From Ardenticatenaceae bacterium (GTDB lineage: Bacteria > Chloroflexota > Anaerolineae > Promineifilales > Promineifilaceae), in contig JACKCD010000010.1 in NCBI GenBank assembly GCA_020634215.1, positions 61,752-125,751 of the forward strand: DNA of 64,000 bases, in the 5' to 3' direction. This document shows, in pieces, positions 50,409 to 60,389 of the stretch (position 1 is the first letter of the stretch; each line of letters starts with the position of its first letter). The notes beneath the pieces are model-generated. The model saw only the letters and a program-made list of their open reading frames with translations. It was not told the DNA's origin and made no database searches. A program made the position numbers and the translations under genes.

Positions 50409-53400
50409 TTATTCACGTTTGAGCGGGACGGCGTTGTTGGGGAATGGAGTGCCGTCGGGAGCAACGGCCGTTAATCGCGGCAAATCTCCCCCATCATTCA
50501 AATAAAACCCCGTTTGCAGCGCATAATCCATCATCGGCAATAACACCACCTGCTCCACCACAATCTCCCCCACCTGCCACTGGCTTGTTGGGTAGCTGTG
50601 ATTCAGCGGGTAGCCATCCACCTGCGCCATCACCCCACCATCTGCGGTCACAATATGGAAAAAGCGGGTGTAATTTTGCGCCATCGGAGCCAGTGCTTCC
50701 CAGGCCAGCGTCACGACCAGCTTGTCCCCCTCCTGCGTTACCGTGTAGCCGTGCATTCGGATCAAGTCGGTGTTGTCTTGGCGAAAAACGGCCGTTTCGC
50801 CCACCAATTCCTCCGGCAGCGACCAGCACGGCTGCTGCGGCACAAATTGCAGCCGGTCAACCTCGCCCGTCAATTCACCCAGCCGCCGCACTAGCACCAC
50901 CTCGCCTGTCGCCACATCATACAGCCGCGCCAGCAGTGCCAACGGCCGTTCCTCTCGTAACCCGTAAGGCAACGGCAGCGTCAGCCAATCATGTACCACC
51001 GCCCCCGGCTGCCAGCCGCTGCTGGGCAGCAGCCCATATCCCGGCTGGGTGTCCAGCGCGTCCGACTCCAGCCCGGTGGGGGTTAGCAGCCGCAGGGCAA
51101 CGTTGTAGTTGGGGTTTAACGGCCGTTCCGCCCCCCACACCAGCTTCACCACCAACCCCTCATCCGTCAGCACCACCTCGTCCGCCCGCACATCCAGCGC
51201 AGCAGAACCCGTTTCATCGTTTGTCACCCGCAGCGGACGCAAAAAGAGCGGCCCCCGCGTTTTGCCCGACGGCAACAGCGGGCGGCCGTTGCCCCATTCC
51301 AGCCGAGGCACATACAAGTTGGCGGGGGCGTTGGCGGGCATTTGGAGGGAAAAAACGGCCGTTGTGCCACCAGGTGACTCCGCCACGCGCACCGTTTGCA
51401 CTGCCAGCGGTGGTACAGCACTTTGTTCGGTGACGGCCGGCCAGGTGATGGCCGGGGTTGCCAGCGTCAACCTCAGGTCGCCCGTCTGTGCTGCCGACAC
51501 CGACACCGCCACCTCCCACGTTTCGCCTGCCGCCACTTCTTCCTGGCTGTAGCGATAGCTCACCAAACGGCTGCCGTCTTCAAATGCTACGCCGTCTGTG
51601 TCGTGGTGCAAATACCCCATCTGGGCAAAATCCCAGGTGAGATTGTTGGACGGTAGCGGCTCGGCTTGCGTCAATTGGGCCAGGCCAGCCAACAACAGCA
51701 GCCCAATGACAACGGTGGCGATACCGCCGCCAACGGCCGTTAAATTCACCCGCCACAGCAGCAGGAAGAGAGTGATGAGAACGGCCGTTAACGACAGCAA
51801 TTCCGCCACCAGCCGCACCGTCGTTCGCCCCAGCCACAATTCCACCGTGTGCTGCCCCGCCGGAACCGGCACGCTAATAAGGCCAGAACCGGCCGTTGGC
51901 ACAATCTCCACCTGTTCGCCATCCACCGCCGCCCGCCAGCCCGGCCAATAGAGCGTGGGAAAGCGCACCACATCATCTTGCTCCACCACCACCCGCCACA
52001 CTTGCCGCGTGGCCTGTCGCTCCACTATCTCCCCTGCGCCCCTTCCCCCCAGCACCATCGCCCGGTTTCGTTCCCCCGTCACCAGCCAATTGCTGCTAAA
52101 CGGCCGTTGTCCCACCGACGGCGGCAAATATTCAAAGCTCACAGTGCTGCCAATGTTGCCCGTAAACCATTCGTATTGCGCCAGCTTTTCCGCCGTGATG
52201 TCGGCATCGGTCACAATTAGATGGTCGGTAGGCAGGTTGCCCAAGCTGCTCCACAGCAGCAACCCCAGCAGCAGCGGCACCAGATATTGCCGCCCCGGCA
52301 GCCGCGCCAGCCCCGCCGTCACCAGTGCCGCCCCCAACGCCTGCACCGACAAAAAGCGCCAGGGGAATTGGGTAAAGGGCAGCAGCGGCAAATGATCCCA
52401 CAGCCAGCGTGACCAGGGGGTGATCATGAAGGTGGCGATGAGGAGGGTGGCGAGGGGGAAGAATGGGACGCGGACGAACGCGGACAAACGCGGACTTTTT
52501 TCTTCTTTGCGTTCTTGGCGGTTCAAAAGCAGGAGGAGGAGGCCAGAAACGGCCGTTAATCCCTGCACCAATCCCATCCGAAACGCCCGCCCACCGCCCA
52601 CCGTGTAATCAAACAGCCAGCTTGGCTGCACCAAATTCAGCCCGCGAAAATGGTTGCTGTAATGAAAATAACCCGCCGTTACCGGCTCTAACTGTGCCAA
52701 TGATTGTTCCCACAGGGCGGGGAGGAAAAACCAGGCGGCGAGGGCGAAGGCGAGGAGGAGGGAGAGGAGGGAGGGAAGAAGAGCGTGGGGCGTGGGGGGT
52801 GGGGCGTGGGGGGTGGGGGGTGGAGAGATTGGAGACTTGTCCTTAGCAAAGCCGAAGGATTGGAGATTGGAGATTGGAGATTGGAGATTGAGCCAGCGGA
52901 GGAGAAGGTAGAGCAGGAGGAAGGGGGAAAAAATGAGGGCCGAAATGTTGTGGCTTAAAATAAGCCCGGCATACGCCAAAGCCAACACCGCCACCCGCAC
53001 CCTACACCCGACGCTCCACTCCCTACACTCTACAACACCCTCCGCCGCCAGCAGCACCAGCGGATAAAACGCCATTGCCCAAAATTCGGCCAGCGAGTCG
53101 CCGCGCACGTAGATGTTGACCAGGTGGAAAGGGGCAAGGGTGTAGGCGGTGGAAGCCAATAGCGCCATCCAGCCGTCGCGCCACCAGCTCCAGACGGCGG
53201 TATGTTCCCCAGGCGGCGACCAAAAAGCCAGCCAACTGCGCCAGATGGATGGCGCGGATGTAACTGAAGCCGAAAGCGAAAAACGGCAATGTAGATGGAG
53301 GAAGCCGGGCGTAGAAGTTGAAAAAAAGGGTAGCCGTATGCATAGTTGGCATCGGGCATCCAGCGCACGAAGTGGCCGTCGCGCAGGGGCGGTTTCGAAG

Positions 53401-53618
53401 CACTGCAATCGTTGCGAAACTGTCACCGCCGCCGCGTGTGTTCCGGCAGCCCCAGCTGGTGCAATGGCAGCCACGCCGCCACACCAAGCCAGCAACGGTG
53501 CGGCGATGAGGAACCAATTAATTCGTAAACGGATTTGCTTGGAGATTTTTGGTAATCGGTAATCGGTAATCGGTAATCGGTGACCAGTACACTGATTACC
53601 GATTACCGATACTACCAA
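50409..53618 (-). CDS. Large multi-span membrane protein (YfhO/6-PTPS-related type), N-terminal part frame-damaged
   Basis: The open frame covers 1069 codons. From about 53100 down to 50409 it is a clean polytopic membrane protein: LASTAYTLAPFHLVNIYVRGDSLAEFWAMAFYPL is typical of bacterial YfhO/6-pyruvoyl-tetrahydropterin-synthase-related membrane proteins, then several more helices, then a beta-rich extracytoplasmic half (SGLISVPVPAGQHTVELW). Between 53100 and 53480 the true reading (MPDANYAYGYPFF, FSYIRAIHLAQLAGFLVAAWGTYR) jumps among all three frames, at least four shifts. The start at 53618 lies in a repeat and is not credible. Two word repeats (52782-52892, and 52466-52495) lie inside the coding region. 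Confidence 0.78.
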   Translation of the reverse strand: MVVSVIGNQCTGHRLPITDYRLPKISKQIRLRINWFLIAAPLLAWCGGVAAIAPAGAAGTHAAAVTVSQRLQCFETAPARRPLRALDARCQLCIRLPFFSTSTPGFLHLHCRFSLSASVTSAPSIWRSWLAFWSPPGEHTAVWSWWRDGWMALLASTAYTLAPFHLVNIYVRGDSLAEFWAMAFYPLVLLAAEGVVECREWSVGCRVRVAVLALAYAGLILSHNISALIFSPFLLLYLLLRWLNLQSPISNLQSFGFAKDKSPISPPPTPHAPPPTPHALLPSLLSLLLAFALAAWFFLPALWEQSLAQLEPVTAGYFHYSNHFRGLNLVQPSWLFDYTVGGGRAFRMGLVQGLTAVSGLLLLLLNRQERKEEKSPRLSAFVRVPFFPLATLLIATFMITPWSRWLWDHLPLLPFTQFPWRFLSVQALGAALVTAGLARLPGRQYLVPLLLGLLLWSSLGNLPTDHLIVTDADITAEKLAQYEWFTGNIGSTVSFEYLPPSVGQRPFSSNWLVTGERNRAMVLGGRGAGEIVERQATRQVWRVVVEQDDVVRFPTLYWPGWRAAVDGEQVEIVPTAGSGLISVPVPAGQHTVELWLGRTTVRLVAELLSLTAVLITLFLLLWRVNLTAVGGGIATVVIGLLLLAGLAQLTQAEPLPSNNLTWDFAQMGYLHHDTDGVAFEDGSRLVSYRYSQEEVAAGETWEVAVSVSAAQTGDLRLTLATPAITWPAVTEQSAVPPLAVQTVRVAESPGGTTAVFSLQMPANAPANLYVPRLEWGNGRPLLPSGKTRGPLFLRPLRVTNDETGSAALDVRADEVVLTDEGLVVKLVWGAERPLNPNYNVALRLLTPTGLESDALDTQPGYGLLPSSGWQPGAVVHDWLTLPLPYGLREERPLALLARLYDVATGEVVLVRRLGELTGEVDRLQFVPQQPCWSLPEELVGETAVFRQDNTDLIRMHGYTVTQEGDKLVVTLAWEALAPMAQNYTRFFHIVTADGGVMAQVDGYPLNHSYPTSQWQVGEIVVEQVVLLPMMDYALQTGFYLNDGGDLPRLTAVAPDGTPFPNNAVPLKRE
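52782..52892. repeat. Word repeats (GTGGGG and GGAGATT families) inside a coding region
   Basis: GGGCGTGGGGGGTGGGGC words, then GGAGATTGGAGACTTG and four more GGAGATT units, are read in frame within the YfhO-like gene as iterated LQSPISN (a 7-residue period, three 7-nt units) and PPTPHA. Confidence 0.85.
53550..53618. repeat. Word-repeat hairpin (GTAATC family) before the large membrane gene
   Basis: GGTAATCGGTAATCGG words (four in tandem) are followed by inverted CTGATTACCGATTACCG. Confidence 0.9.
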
Positions 53619-53717
53619 CTAATTCGTTTGTCGGCAAGAACCAGAAGATCAGCCCGCCCAGCGAGCGTGCCAAGGCCGATAAGGAGGCCGCTGTTAGCAA
53701 GCAAGGAGGAACGGATT

Positions 53718-55758
53718 CTAAGAATTGGTTTCTGGGGTGGTGGCTGCTTCGCCAGGGGAAACGGCCGTTTCTCCGCCACTTTCCCCCGTCTCACTGCCTG
53801 TTGCGCTGCTGGTGTCAGCAACGGCCGTTTCCCCATTATCCAGCCGCAGCCGACTGCCAAACTCCAGCCCAACCGTACCACCTTCCTCCACGGTAATCGT
53901 GGCGTTCCCAGCCGTCGTCATCTCCAGCCGGTTGGGCAAAATCTGGCTTACCTGGTAAGAACCCGGTTCAACCCCAGCAAAACACACTGGCTTGTCGGTA
54001 CCCGACGATACCGCTTGCCCCACCAGTGTGCTGGCATTGCCCACCGTAAACGTCACCCCACCGATGAACCCTTCGTTCCCATCGTGTTGCCCATTGCCGT
54101 TTTCATCGGAAAAGGCATTGACACAAACCGTCCCGCCTGTGACCGGCGTGGGAGAAGGCTCAACGGTATCCGTTGGATTTCAACGTCGCTAGGGGTGTTA
54201 GCGGCAGGCTGGTTCGGGGCAGGGGTGTTGGTGGGCAGCACAGCGGCTGAGGTGGCCGTGGCTGGCGGAGGGAGGAGGCGGGGTGTTGGTGGGTGGTGAC
54301 CGCTTTCCACTAACGAGGCACTGTCATACCATGTTTCAGCAGCTTGCGACACTGGTTTACCCCCTGCACTGCCCAATCAGCCGGGTGAAGACGGTTATTT
54401 TTGTCGCCGGTAGCTGTTGCTTCGACCGAAAAGGATTGCATTGTTCATGCGGTGAGCCGCTGCCACCCCACCACATCCAGCGTCATTCCACAAGCCGCTG
54501 CCGTTGAGATCAATCCCAGCACGCATGTTCATGTTCCGGCTGGTGTCTGATGGTTCATCACGGGGAATTAGTACCGCGCCCAATGCCACGTAAAGGTAAA
54601 GCGTGGGTTGTGCCCGGCGTTGCAGAGACCGTTGCCATACGCCGCCAGACCATATCCCAGTTGTGCCCACAAGCTGTAGAGACGGAGCCTTCACCGGATA
54701 TATTGGGTTAGATTGCGTTCTGCGTTCCACCCCGGTTTTGCGGTACCCATTGGCACAATCGCCAAACTGGTCGGCTTTTGCTTTCTCGGTGCCAGCGCAC
54801 CAGCTACCGGCAGCCCCATCGCTGTTGTAGGGGTCTTCAAAACCGGGATTATAGCAGGTGGTCTGCTGAGCTGGCTCGGCGGCCAGGGTGCGGCACCAAG
54901 TAGCAAAATGGGGATTAGAACCATCAAATAATAAGCGTTCTCTTCTTCATACCTTTCCATCAACAAAAAATTTATTGCGCCGTGCGACTCTCCAAAAATG
55001 CTCCCTATCAGGGGATCAAGCCCAACTAAGCCAACCCCACACAATCGGGCTGCTCAACAAGCCGGAAGATGGCGAAGCGTTTTCGGCTGTTTAGGGGTAG
55101 AACAGAGTGGGTGTTGTGTGAGGGAAAGCGCGAAACGGCCATTTCCGCTACCCTCACTTCCCCCTCAAAAGCTGCCAAAAAGCTGGGTCAATGCTGTGTT
55201 TGCGCCAACACCAGCCAATTGCCGCCTGTAGTGAGCGTTTCATTGGCTTCCACCGAGCGCGTCACGCTGTAGTTGCCGGGTGTTAGCCCTTCCAAACAGT
55301 AAGGTTCAGACACGCCATCGGTGACGTAGTTGCCTACCACGGCACTGTCGTTGAAAACGAGCCATCACACCTGCCTTTGTAGTTCGTTGCCATCCTGCTG
55401 TCCATTTTGGATTTGCCATCATCAAACGCCCCCCAAACAAATGGCGGTGCTGCACCAGAAGTCGGTGGGAACCCCAGCCCGCATTGGTGGCTTGGCGGGG
55501 GTGGGGGCTAGGAACGGCCGTTTCCGTTGGCACCGGTGTCACCCGCCCACAATCAACCGTCGCCCGGCTGCACAACCGCGTCCTCAGTCAAATTGTTTAA
55601 CGCCAATAGCTCCGGCAGCGTCAGCTGCCCGCACCGCAATGCTCCACAGGGCATCGATGGGCTGCACCTTCACATAGATCACGCCCTCAGCATCGGGTGT
55701 AGGCAGCAGCTCGTTTATTGCCACCGCCGTCCCCTGGCAACCCCAGCCATAAAACCAT
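53718..55758 (-). pseudogene. LysM plus SdrD_B-like cell-surface protein, multiply frameshifted
   Basis: Starting from the ATG at 55758 (sharing an A with the stop of the gene before) the translation shows a signal peptide, then in shifting frames a LysM-like domain (VKVQPIDALWSIAVRAG, LPELLALNNLTEDAV), a first SdrD_B-like collagen-binding-type domain (SEPYCLEGLTPGNYSV near 55300-55200), a module around 54500-54900 (AQPTLYLYVALGAVL), and a second SdrD_B-like domain with VCVNAFSDENGNGQHDGNEG and VTFTVGNASTLVGQAV near 54140-53950. At least six frame changes occur. It is either a decayed gene or, more likely, a poorly polished stretch. Cell-surface adhesion or wall binding is inferred. Confidence 0.68.
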
Positions 55759-56895
55759 CAAGGCAAGATAACAGAAAGTTTTGGGTGGGTGAACTGGACG
55801 GCGTATCGTTCCTGAACCTGCACAGAATCGGGCAAACAAATAATCACGCAAAGGGCGCAAAGGCGCAAAAATAAGCTTCTTTCTTTGCGTCGTTGCACCG
55901 CTGCGTAAAATTCTTTGATGGCGTGTCCCGTGTCGCTGATAACTGCAAATCCTATCAACAGGAATTTCCCAACTATCGGCATTTGTGCCAGCCAGCGGCA
56001 GCCGCTCACCGGTTTGGTTGTCGTAAAGGCCAACAAAGATGTGGTGTTGGCTGGGGTCAAACGGCCGTTCCAGCCCAATCACCCGCCTTTCCGCCACCAG
56101 CAGCCCCGGCTGCCACCAATCGGCTCGCCACGCTGCGCCGCCGGGCGGGGCATCTGCTTGCCCAATCAACCCGTCGGGCGCGGCTATGTGAACAAAAGGC
56201 AGCAGTCGCTTCACTAATGGCGGCCGCGCTTCGCTAGGAGAAGCAATGAATTTCCGTCCGCCGTCAAATCCACCACCAGTTGCCCATCCTGCAACGCTGC
56301 CGTAGCCGCCACCGTTAACGCCAGACCATTGGCAAAAATCGCCACTGGCTGCGGCAAATGATCCAGCCGCCGCTACAGTATACCCAAAATAAAGCGGGTA
56401 GGCCGTTTCTTCCAGATCGCCCCGCACCAGCGGCACCACCGTGTGGTTGTCACCTGCGCTGGGGGCTGCGCCAAAAGTAACCACGTAATCAGGTGAACCA
56501 TAGGGTGAGCGTAAACGGCTAATTTCCGCGCCCATCTGCTGCGGCGCAGCAGCCCCAAACCAGTTCACCGGGCGGTCAGCCAGCAGAAAGGGAATGGAGG
56601 TAAGCCGTTGTCAGAACTGTTGGTGGAATAAACGGCCGTTGCCGGCGGCAAACCCGTCACCTCCTCCGCCAACCGCCGCGCCCATCACCTCAAATAAATA
56701 GGCTACCGTCGGCTGCCGCCCGCATGGTTTACGTAGTCGCGCAGCGTCAGATGACTGCCAGCCAACAGAATGGCAGCGATTGCCCTACTGAGGGGTGTGG
56801 GGAGTAGGGTGTGGGTGTGGAGTGAATACGCCCTACGCCCTACGCCCCACGCTCCACGCCAAATAGTTTAAAGCCCCAACAGCCAAAGCAAAAGA
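55758..56895 (-). pseudogene. C-terminal part of GT39-like membrane glycosyltransferase, frame-damaged
   Basis: This region continues the gene that starts at 57975. It holds one or more hydrophobic segments (LLLWLLGL near 56900-56870) and a soluble region in changing frames, with RPVNWFGAAAPQQMGAEISR and YGSPDYVVTFGAAPSAGDN at 56560-56440 and VQVQERYAVQFTHPKLSVIL at the end near 55760. Indels of one or two bases are frequent. The end overlaps the start of the next gene by one base, which suggests an operon in the intact original. Confidence 0.65.
56791..56862. repeat. Word repeat (GTGTGGGGAG family) inside the damaged GT39 gene
   Basis: GAGGGGTGTGGGGAGTAGGG and inverted CCCTACGCCCTACGCCCCAC words form an imperfect hairpin. 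Confidence 0.75.
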
Positions 56896-57975
56896 TTAGC
56901 GCTGCTGGCAGCCCGACAGCGCGGAGAAAGTGGGGGTGTCTTCGGCCCAGCACAGATTGACCCCAACGTGACAAGCGTCCAGAGCAAGGGTGAGGGGCGA
57001 AAGGGGCTGCCGCCATTGGCGCAGGCAAACCACCACGCCCAGCAGGAAGGGGACAGCCATAAAAAGGTCGAAGACAGAACGGCAATTTCCGCCGGAACTT
57101 TGCAGCCCGTTATGGCGCACAATCGGGTCGCCGCGCCAGACAAACATGCCCAATGCCTGCCATCCCTTGCGCCACAGCGTCCCCAGCAGGTCGCCGCCGT
57201 TGATGGCCGGGTTTAGCACCGACACCTGCCCGGTGCGCCCCAGCACCAGGGCCGGGTTTTGCCACGCCAGCAGCAGGAGGGGGAGGAGAATAACGGCCGT
57301 TGCCACCACAAACCACCCCACCCCCGGCCACAGTCGCCGCCAGCCACCGCCCCACAGCAGGTAAAACAATGCTGCCAGCAGCAAAACGGGGGTAAACCGT
57401 GCCGCCAAATAGGTATAGAAGCTGAGGCCATAAACCGCCCCCGCCACCAGCCAGAGCCAGCGACTTGGGCGGCGGTGGGCCAGCGTTGCCAGCCAGAAGG
57501 TGAGCGCCAGCAGCGGCACGAGCATCCCGACCCGCAGCCCAATGCGACCCAGATGCACCGGCCAAAAGGTGGTGGCCCACAGCCACGCCGTCAGCAGCCC
57601 CACGCCGCGCCCAAACCAGCTATCGGCCAGCTTGTAGACAACCCAGGTGGTGAGGCTGCCAATGACAGCGGCGGGCAGGCGCACAGCAACGGCCGTTTGT
57701 CCCAGCAGCCCAATTGCCGCCGCCACGAGGTAGATATAGGTGGGTTCGCGCCCGTTGTTGGCGGGGAAAAAGAGGGGATGTTCCCCGTGCAGCACGCGCA
57801 CGGCATCGAGGCCGTTAAACGCTTCGTCGCGGTAGAGACCGGGGGGCAGGGTGCCAAGTTGGTAGAAGCGGAGAAAAACGGCCGTTAACCCAATCAACAT
57901 CAACAAAGCCCATCCGAATTCGGATGGGCTACGCTTCTGCCAGGGAAATTGTTTGCGTGTCTGCAAGGTTGCCAA
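56896..57975 (-). CDS. GT39/PMT-like membrane glycosyltransferase, N-terminal part
   Basis: The first about 330 residues are clean: a DE-type catalytic loop (LYRDEAFNGLDAVRVLHG), NNGREPTYIYLVA, LADSWFGRGVGLLTAWLWATTFWPVHLGRIGLRVGMLVPLL and eight or more transmembrane helices as in the GT-C fold. It likely moves a sugar from a polyprenyl-phosphate donor to a lipid or protein. It starts at TTG 57975 with little leader, three bases from the predicted transcript start. After about 57050 the frame breaks. Confidence 0.85.
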   Translation of the reverse strand: MATLQTRKQFPWQKRSPSEFGWALLMLIGLTAVFLRFYQLGTLPPGLYRDEAFNGLDAVRVLHGEHPLFFPANNGREPTYIYLVAAAIGLLGQTAVAVRLPAAVIGSLTTWVVYKLADSWFGRGVGLLTAWLWATTFWPVHLGRIGLRVGMLVPLLALTFWLATLAHRRPSRWLWLVAGAVYGLSFYTYLAARFTPVLLLAALFYLLWGGGWRRLWPGVGWFVVATAVILLPLLLLAWQNPALVLGRTGQVSVLNPAINGGDLLGTLWRKGWQALGMFVWRGDPIVRHNGLQSSGGNCRSVFDLFMAVPFLLGVVVCLRQWRQPLSPLTLALDACHVGVNLCWAEDTPTFSALSGCQQR

Positions 57976-57984
57976 AACGGGGCA

Positions 57985-58012
57985 AGTATAGCAAAATAGA
58001 CCTTTGCGTCAA
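57985..58012 (-). promoter_or_regulatory. Promoter of the GT39-type gene
   Basis: Reading leftward, TTGACG (58012-58007), 16-bp spacer, TATACT (57990-57985). The predicted start of transcription falls near the TTG start codon at 57975, so the mRNA may be nearly leaderless. Confidence 0.6.
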
Positions 58013-58102
58013 CTTTCACAATGGCTGCAAGTGGCAAGGAACAAGTTGCAGGTCGCCATTGTCAACTGACATGCTGCTTGCAAAATACGACTTGCCATCA
58101 CC

Positions 58103-59218
58103 ATGATTCGAGTACTCATGCTCTCCAAAGCGTGTCTGGTTGGGGCATACCAGACCAAGCTGGAAGAGATTGCCAAACACGATGATATTGCGCTAACAGT
58201 GATTGTCCCTCCGGCCTGGCATGACCCTGCCGGGCCGGTTCAGCTTGAACGGAGCCACACGCAGGGGTATCGGCTGCTGGTTGACCCCATCCGGCTAAAC
58301 GGCCATTTTCACCTTCATTACTATCCGCAGTTTCAAAAAAGGCTTGCCGCGATCAAACCAGATATTGTCCACATTGATGAAGAACCTTACAATTTGGCAA
58401 CTTGGCTGGCGTGGCGGCAAGCCCGCTCCGCCGGAGCCAAAACGCTCTTTTTTAGCTGGCAAAATTTGGCTCGGCAATATCCGTTCCCCTTTAACCTCAT
58501 GGAGCAGCAAGTGCTGCGCGGCGTGGATTATGCCATCATGGGTAATCAGGAGTCGGTGACGGTGTGGCGGGAAAAAGGGTATGAGGGACCGTGCCGAGTA
58601 ATTCCCCAGTTTGGGGTGGATCCGGTGCTGTTTCAACCGCTGCGCCGGCCGGACAGCGGGCGGGTATTTACCATTGGGTCGGCCAATCGGCGGCTGGTGG
58701 CGGAAAAAGGGGTGGATTTATTGCTGCGGGCGGCGGCGGAACTGCCGGGTGTGTGGCGGCTGTTGATTGCGGGTGAGGGACCAGAACGGCCGTTACTGCA
58801 AAAACTCGCCCACCAGCTTGGCATTGGCGACCGGGTGCAGTTTGACGGCCCCATCTCTTCCACCCAAATGCCTGGTTATCTGCACCAGCTTGACGCGCTG
58901 GTGCTATCATCCCGCACGTTGCCCAACTGGAAAGAGCAGTTTGGCCGCATTTTAGTGGAAGCAATGGCGTGTGGTGTGCCCGTTATTGGCAGCCAAAGCG
59001 GCGAAATCCCCAACGTCATTGGTGATGCTGGGTTGACTTTTCCTGAAGATGACGTGGCTGCTTTGCAACAATCTTTGCAAATGATTATGCGGTCGGAAAA
59101 AATGCAGCAGTCGTTGGCCGCCAAAGGGCGGCAGCGAGTTTTGGATTATTACACACAGGCCCAGGTGGCCGCACAAACCGTATCTGTCTATCGTGAAGTG
59201 ATGAAACAACATGGGTGA
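58103..59218 (+). CDS. Family 4 glycosyltransferase
   Basis: A 371-residue GT-B enzyme. IRVLMLSKACLVGAYQTKLEE starts the N-terminal domain; the C-terminal donor-binding domain has AEKGVDLLLRAAAELPG, LIAGEGPERP, and the EX7E-like EQFGRILVEAMACGVPVIG. It probably transfers a nucleotide-sugar to a lipid or polysaccharide acceptor. Oriented away from the GT39 gene, and its end overlaps the next gene by 8 nt. Specific sugar unknown. Confidence 0.93.
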   Translation: MIRVLMLSKACLVGAYQTKLEEIAKHDDIALTVIVPPAWHDPAGPVQLERSHTQGYRLLVDPIRLNGHFHLHYYPQFQKRLAAIKPDIVHIDEEPYNLATWLAWRQARSAGAKTLFFSWQNLARQYPFPFNLMEQQVLRGVDYAIMGNQESVTVWREKGYEGPCRVIPQFGVDPVLFQPLRRPDSGRVFTIGSANRRLVAEKGVDLLLRAAAELPGVWRLLIAGEGPERPLLQKLAHQLGIGDRVQFDGPISSTQMPGYLHQLDALVLSSRTLPNWKEQFGRILVEAMACGVPVIGSQSGEIPNVIGDAGLTFPEDDVAALQQSLQMIMRSEKMQQSLAAKGRQRVLDYYTQAQVAAQTVSVYREVMKQHG

Positions 59219-60224
59219 GGGATTTGAGGAATTGACAAGCGAACCACGCCGTTGGTCGCGTATTTTAGGGGTTATTCTCATTGGCATAGCCCTGCTGGCG
59301 GCGTTTTACTTGGCGGTGGCTTATTTTGCCTGGGAAAATGGGCAGGCACTGCGGCAGGAGCAGCAGCAAACAGAGGCGACGGCGCAAATTGAGCGGCAGG
59401 TGAATTTGGCGCGGGAGAATATGGCGCAGGGAAGCTATGCGTTGGCACAAACGCGGTTGGCGTGGGTGCTGGAACGGGTGCCGGATCATGCCGAGGCGCA
59501 GGTGCTGCAGCAGGAGGCAGAGGCAAATTTGGCGGCTTTGTTGACACCGATGCTGGTAACGGCCGTTTCCAACGCCACCCCCACCCCCACACCTGAACCT
59601 TCCCCAACCCCCGGCCTCATCAGCGACGCAAGCATTGAGATGGCTCGTATTGACCGGTTGGTAAATATCCAAAAATGGGAAGAGGCGATTAGTGCCCTCA
59701 TCACCTTCCAAAGTCAATTTCCCGACCATGAGCGCACGACAACCGACCGAATGCTGTATGATGCCTACGTCGCCTATGGGCTGCAGTTGGTGCAGGGCAA
59801 GCGGGTTGAACTGGGGTTGTATTATTTTGACCAGGCGCAAAAGCTGGGCGATTTACCGCAGGAAGCACTAGATTATCGTACGTGGGCAGAGCTATATACG
59901 CAGGGTGTCGCTTTTTACGGTGTTAATTGGGGGGCGGCCAGTTTCTATTTCCGCGACTTGTGCCTGGCGGCACCATTTTACCAGAATGCGTGTCAACTCC
60001 TTTATGAGTCGCTGGTTGCCTATGCGGATCTCTATGCTGTGGCGCAGGATTGGTGCCCAGCCGAAGCGTTGTATCAGGAGGCGTTGGGGCAGCAGCGCAG
60101 CACGGAACTGCGCGACAAGCTGACCGAAGCGCAAGAGGGATGCTTGTTGGCAACGCCCACGCCGGAAGCGGGAGGCATTACCAATACGCTTCCCATTACC
60201 AATAGCACTGGAACAGCACCATAG
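59211..60224 (+). CDS. Membrane-anchored helical (TPR-like) protein
   Basis: A 337-residue protein. One transmembrane helix at about 19-41 is followed by a coiled-coil stretch (ENGQALRQEQQQTEATAQIERQ avoided here in full; residues 42-70), a Thr/Pro linker at 117-133 and helical repeats to the C-terminus, with paired cysteines late (YQNACQLLY, DWCPAEALYQEAL) that may form disulfides outside the cell. It is translationally coupled to the GT4 gene. No family recognised. Confidence 0.72.
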   Translation: MGEGFEELTSEPRRWSRILGVILIGIALLAAFYLAVAYFAWENGQALRQEQQQTEATAQIERQVNLARENMAQGSYALAQTRLAWVLERVPDHAEAQVLQQEAEANLAALLTPMLVTAVSNATPTPTPEPSPTPGLISDASIEMARIDRLVNIQKWEEAISALITFQSQFPDHERTTTDRMLYDAYVAYGLQLVQGKRVELGLYYFDQAQKLGDLPQEALDYRTWAELYTQGVAFYGVNWGAASFYFRDLCLAAPFYQNACQLLYESLVAYADLYAVAQDWCPAEALYQEALGQQRSTELRDKLTEAQEGCLLATPTPEAGGITNTLPITNSTGTAP

Positions 60225-60389
60225 TCAAACGGGTTTTGGGGATACGCCTATTTTTCAGAGTTTTTTCACGAGCCACCTTCATGAGAAGAGTGTAATATGT
60301 GTTTCAGCACGCCCTTGAGAGTTGGCTATAATAGTTGGGAGAAAAGCTCACCTCAATGATGTTGTATTTTACGGAACACCTCAAAGCCT

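Noticed and set aside
49804..53618. Tandem short repeats considered as CRISPR arrays.
   Set aside because: Units are 6-8 nt without unique spacers of constant length, the arms are inverted, and no cas genes are present.
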